Source: Oscillospiraceae bacterium MB24-C1
Lineage (GTDB): Bacteria > Bacillota > Clostridia > Oscillospirales > Ruminococcaceae
Direction of reading: 5' to 3'
DNA length: 64,000 nt
NCBI GenBank assembly: GCA_030913685.1
Contig: CP133187.1
Span: forward strand, 62,001-126,000
In this document: in pieces, positions 61,081 to 64,000 of the stretch
Layout of the letters: every line of letters starts with the position of its first letter
Numbering within the stretch: position 1 is the first letter of the stretch
The notes under the pieces: model-generated
What the model was told of the DNA's origin: nothing
Databases searched by the model: none
The model's input: only the letters and a program-made list of their open reading frames with translations
Position numbers and translations under genes: made by a program

Positions 61081-62346
61081 TTAGGCCTCCTCTACCCGAA
61101 TGGTAATTTTGGTGAGGTTAGGATGTCTGTCGAACATCTTTTTAGTAAGGTGCAGCTCCTCCATCTCACCCGGTGCCATCACAGGCCGCTTACGGTTCAT
61201 CACCTGATCATTATCGAAATAAACGTTGACAAAACGGTTTCTAATAATATTGCCGACGCGAAAACGAACTGTCAGCTGTTCGGGCATGTGAGCCGGATCA
61301 ATGGTGCTGGGTACCGAGTAGCGAGGGCCGTTCTCGCAGGATATAGGAACTTCATGACGCACTAACTTACATTCCCCAGCAGTCACATATGCCCAAGCAT
61401 TGCGGCCTGCGGCTGTCGCTTCCTCCGATACAAAGTCGACCAAATCATGAACATGAAGCACATTTCCAGCTGCAAATACACCAGGGATGTTTGTCTCGAG
61501 GCTTTCGTTAACGGTAGGGCCATTTGTGACCGGGTTTAGAGAAACACCCATTCCGCGGGAGAGCTCGTTTTCGGGGATGAGACCGCAGGAGAGAAGCAGG
61601 GTGTCGCAGTCGTAGTGTTCTTCGGTTCCTGGTATGGGTTTGTTGTGGCTATCCACTTTGGCAAGGGTGACGCCTGTCACGCGGTCTTTTCCTTCAATGT
61701 TAACCACGGTATGGCTGAGCTTTAAGGGAATGTCAAAATCGTTAAGACATTGTACAATGTTTCGTTTAAGGCCGCCTGAGTAAGGCATCAGCTCTGCCAC
61801 AACAAGAACTTTCGCACCTTCAAGCGTCATGCGGCGTGCCATAATAAGGCCAATGTCGCCCGAACCAAGTATGACGACACGTCTACCGGGCAAGAATCCC
61901 TCCATGTTAACAAGACGTTGCGCAGTGCCGGCGGAATAGATGCCTGCGGGACGGTATCCCGGAATATTGAGCGCGCCACGGCTACGCTCGCGGCAACCCA
62001 TTGCAAGAATAATGGCCTTTGCCTGAATCTCAAAGAGGCCATCTTCGCGGTTCATGGCGGTAATAACCTTATCTTTACTAATATCCATGACCATTGTTGT
62101 GAGCTTATATTCGATTTTCCGGTCAAGAACCTGCTTTATAAATCGAGTCGCGTATTCGGGGCCTGTAAGCTCTTCTTTAAATGTGTGCAGGCCAAAACCG
62201 TTATGTATACACTGGTTTAAGATACCCCCAAGTTGGTCATCACGCTCCAGTATGAGAATGCTGCGTGCGCCCGAATTATATGCTGAAACAGCAGCGGCAA
62301 GACCGGCAGGACCACCGCCAATAATAACAATATCGTAGTTCTCCAT
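61081..62346 (-). CDS. NAD(P)/FAD-dependent oxidoreductase of the glp cluster
   Basis: A 421-residue flavoprotein with an N-terminal FAD motif IGGGPAGLAAAVSAYNSGA, a second dinucleotide motif VVILGSGDIGLIMARRMTLEGA (about 155-177), an ATG/GG-type segment LAMGCRERSRGALNIPGYRP and a late VFAAGNVLHVHD. It resembles thioredoxin reductase-like pyridine nucleotide oxidoreductases that follow glpA-type genes. It probably carries electrons from glycerol 3-phosphate oxidation. It lies 15 bases after the glpA-like gene. Confidence 0.88.
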   Translation of the reverse strand: MENYDIVIIGGGPAGLAAAVSAYNSGARSILILERDDQLGGILNQCIHNGFGLHTFKEELTGPEYATRFIKQVLDRKIEYKLTTMVMDISKDKVITAMNREDGLFEIQAKAIILAMGCRERSRGALNIPGYRPAGIYSAGTAQRLVNMEGFLPGRRVVILGSGDIGLIMARRMTLEGAKVLVVAELMPYSGGLKRNIVQCLNDFDIPLKLSHTVVNIEGKDRVTGVTLAKVDSHNKPIPGTEEHYDCDTLLLSCGLIPENELSRGMGVSLNPVTNGPTVNESLETNIPGVFAAGNVLHVHDLVDFVSEEATAAGRNAWAYVTAGECKLVRHEVPISCENGPRYSVPSTIDPAHMPEQLTVRFRVGNIIRNRFVNVYFDNDQVMNRKRPVMAPGEMEELHLTKKMFDRHPNLTKITIRVEEA

Positions 62347-62361
62347 ATTTTATCCCCTTCT

Positions 62362-63801
62362 TTAAAGCCTGTCTTTGCTGGTGCCGACTATGAGCTTGGA
62401 GGCGCCTCCGCATTTGGTTATTTCACTCTGTGGCAATCCTAGCTCGCGGGACAGGATTTCGAGGGTGCGGGGGCTGCAGAAGCCAGCCTGACAGCGACCC
62501 ATTCCGGCACGGGTTCTGCGTTTAATGCCGTCCAGGCTTTTTGCCCCGAGCGGGCGATGGATTGCATCTAAAATCTCCCCTTCGGTTACGTTCTCACAGC
62601 GACAGATGATGTTACCGTAGGCCGGGTTCTCCTTGATGAGTTTTGCATACGCATCCTTCGAAAGGGTTTTGGGGTCTAAAACGCTTTTACGTTTGCCATT
62701 AAAGTTGGGATTAAGGTTAAGGTGCAGCTTTTTGCAAAGCAAATTACTTACCAAGATGCCGATGGCGGGAGCAGAGGAGAGACCGGGCGATTCTATTCCG
62801 GCGCAGTCAATAAAACGGGGCGCATCTTCTACCTCGCCGATAACAAACTCGTGGCCGTCCTCATGGGCGCGTAGGCCGGCAAAACTGGTGATGACCTGGC
62901 GAATGGGCAAATTATTCACCGTGATATTTGCCTTGTTTATTAGATCATTAATTCCTTCCGCCGTGGTATTTGTACCCTCGCGGTCTTGAATATCAATGGC
63001 GGTGGGGCCAACAATGGTGTTGCCGTGAATAGTGGGGCTGACCAGTACACCCTTGCCGTATTTATCAGGTAGTTGGAAAATGGTTTTTTCAACAAAACCG
63101 ACGGTGGATTTGTCGAGGAGGCAGTAATCGCCGCGCCGCGGCGTTATGTGAATTTTCTTGGCGGAAACCATATTATGTATGAAATCTGCGTAGACACCGG
63201 CTGCGTTAACCACATATTTAGTCTGAATTTTTCCATGGTTAGTCTCGATGCTCCATACGTTTTCATTATTAGACGCTAATCGCAAAACCTCAGTGTTAAA
63301 TTTAAATTCAACGCCATTTATATGCGCGTTTTCAGCCAGTGCAATTGTTAATCCAAAAGGACAAACGATGCCGCCGGTGGGAGCGTAGAGTGCAGCAACC
63401 GCATAGGGGCTTATATTTGGCTCTAGTGACCGCAATTCTTCTTTGCCGATAATACGAAGTTGCTCAACGCCATTGGCCAAACCGTTCTGGTAAAGTTCGT
63501 TGAGGTTGGGGAGTCCATCTTCACTCATGCAAACGACCAGCGAACCGTTGCGGCGGAAAGGAAAATCCAAGTCTTCGCTGAGCGAGCCCATAAGCCGATT
63601 CCCCTCAACGTTGAGTTTTGCCATAAGGCTGCCGGAGGCGGCGTCGTAGCCTGCATGTACAATGGCGCTATTAGCTTTAGATGTACCGCAGCAAACGTCC
63701 TCACATTTCTCAACCAAACAGATACTTGCGTTGTAGCGAGAAAGCTCACGAGCGATGGCACACCCGGTGACACCGGCGCCTATAATGACGATATCATACA
63801 C
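62362..63801 (-). CDS. GlpA-like FAD-dependent glycerol-3-phosphate dehydrogenase with BFD [2Fe-2S] domain
   Basis: A 479-residue flavoenzyme. An N-terminal FAD motif IGAGVTGCAIARELSRY and CGTSKANSAIVHAGYD fit GlpA/DAO oxidoreductases (about 1-365). A C-terminal BFD-like domain (about 395-455) carries CRCENVTEGEI and GRCQAGFC. It oxidises glycerol 3-phosphate to dihydroxyacetone phosphate in the anaerobic enzyme; a related 2-hydroxyacid substrate is possible. GTG 63801 has AAGGAG nine bases upstream. First gene of a three-gene unit. Confidence 0.88.
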   Translation of the reverse strand: MYDIVIIGAGVTGCAIARELSRYNASICLVEKCEDVCCGTSKANSAIVHAGYDAASGSLMAKLNVEGNRLMGSLSEDLDFPFRRNGSLVVCMSEDGLPNLNELYQNGLANGVEQLRIIGKEELRSLEPNISPYAVAALYAPTGGIVCPFGLTIALAENAHINGVEFKFNTEVLRLASNNENVWSIETNHGKIQTKYVVNAAGVYADFIHNMVSAKKIHITPRRGDYCLLDKSTVGFVEKTIFQLPDKYGKGVLVSPTIHGNTIVGPTAIDIQDREGTNTTAEGINDLINKANITVNNLPIRQVITSFAGLRAHEDGHEFVIGEVEDAPRFIDCAGIESPGLSSAPAIGILVSNLLCKKLHLNLNPNFNGKRKSVLDPKTLSKDAYAKLIKENPAYGNIICRCENVTEGEILDAIHRPLGAKSLDGIKRRTRAGMGRCQAGFCSPRTLEILSRELGLPQSEITKCGGASKLIVGTSKDRL

Positions 63802-63851
63802 AAACTGTCACTCCTTACAGTAGTTTAAAGGTGAATTGCAAAACTGTATTG

Positions 63852-63905
63852 TAAAATAAAAAGCCAGGCAGCCCCGTTAACACTTAAAACGGGACTGCCT
63901 GACTC
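63852..63905 (-). terminator. Terminator upstream of the glp cluster
   Basis: On the minus strand CAGGCAG-CCCGTT pairs with AACGGG-CTGCCTG and is followed by GCTTTTTATTTT. It ends a transcript coming from beyond the right edge, or acts as an attenuator in front of glpA. Confidence 0.8.
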
Positions 63906-64000
63906 ACAGCTTTCTCATACTCTGAATGAGAGTCAGAAACAAACAATATATAATTTTTAAAAATTCACATTTGCCAAACCTGTTGATTGGTTGTAGAAAT

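Noticed and set aside
1-64000. CRISPR array, prophage or plasmid replication origin
   Set aside because: No regularly spaced direct repeats, cas genes, phage structural genes or replication genes were seen.

Overview
The window looks like the chromosome of an anaerobic, spore-forming Gram-positive bacterium of the class Clostridia, probably an Oscillospiraceae/Ruminococcaceae relative. The reasons are strong AGGAGG-type ribosome binding sites, sigma-A promoters, a methionine T-box leader, a yaaL-bofA pair behind a sigma-E-like promoter, a class B sortase, many CysGly-type lipoproteins, a 2-oxoacid:ferredoxin oxidoreductase and an anaerobic glycerol-3-phosphate dehydrogenase cluster. The taxonomic placement is an inference from gene content, not from a marker gene.

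Region by region. 0-6.2 kb: a c-di-GMP signalling protein (receiver-degenerate GGDEF-EAL-PAS), tRNA-Leu(CAG), bofA and its DUF2508 partner, RNase P RNA, an HD-domain protein, two tRNA-Ser genes and an ACT-domain protein. 6.5-13.4 kb: a predicted catabolic island with a D-serine dehydratase-like PLP enzyme, RidA, an M20 deacylase, a complete TRAP transporter and a divergent DauR-type regulator. An IS3-family element with a broken orfA follows (13.46-14.83 kb). 15.5-22.3 kb: a chemoreceptor, a YabE-like G5/3D wall protein, a cyclophilin lipoprotein and an amidase. 22.5-29.6 kb: a DMT exporter, a Met T-box driving metNIQ, and a pstSCAB operon without phoU. 29.8-35.2 kb: an unknown anchored protein, then a VOR/KOR-type oxidoreductase operon that includes a MinD-like NTPase, next to a FadR-type regulator. 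35.3-43.9 kb: an RND efflux pair with a divergent TetR regulator and a ketopantoate reductase, then a PadR / NfeD / 34-residue membrane protein / SPFH cluster with two operator-like inverted repeats. 44-53.4 kb: an NCS2 purine permease, a lipoprotein opposite ApbE, two half-size chromate transporters, a DMT transporter, a YjjG-type phosphatase, DUF1294, sortase B, a DUF1540 mini-protein and an SH3/C39 peptidase. 53.5-64 kb: potABCD with an unusual membrane-anchored PotD, an SPL-family radical SAM protein, cysE, tRNA-Leu(CAA), gene remnants, and a glpA/FAD oxidoreductase/DUF1667 trio.

The most coherent candidate for a new system is the 6.5-13.4 kb island. Import by TRAP, deacylation by M20, beta-elimination by an HxC-type D-serine dehydratase and hydrolysis of the enamine by RidA would turn an N-acyl D-3-hydroxyamino acid into a 2-oxoacid. 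A second is the PadR-NfeD-microprotein-SPFH membrane microdomain cluster. Start codons were re-chosen throughout from Shine-Dalgarno spacing. No similarity or covariance search was run, so family names rest on motif recognition.
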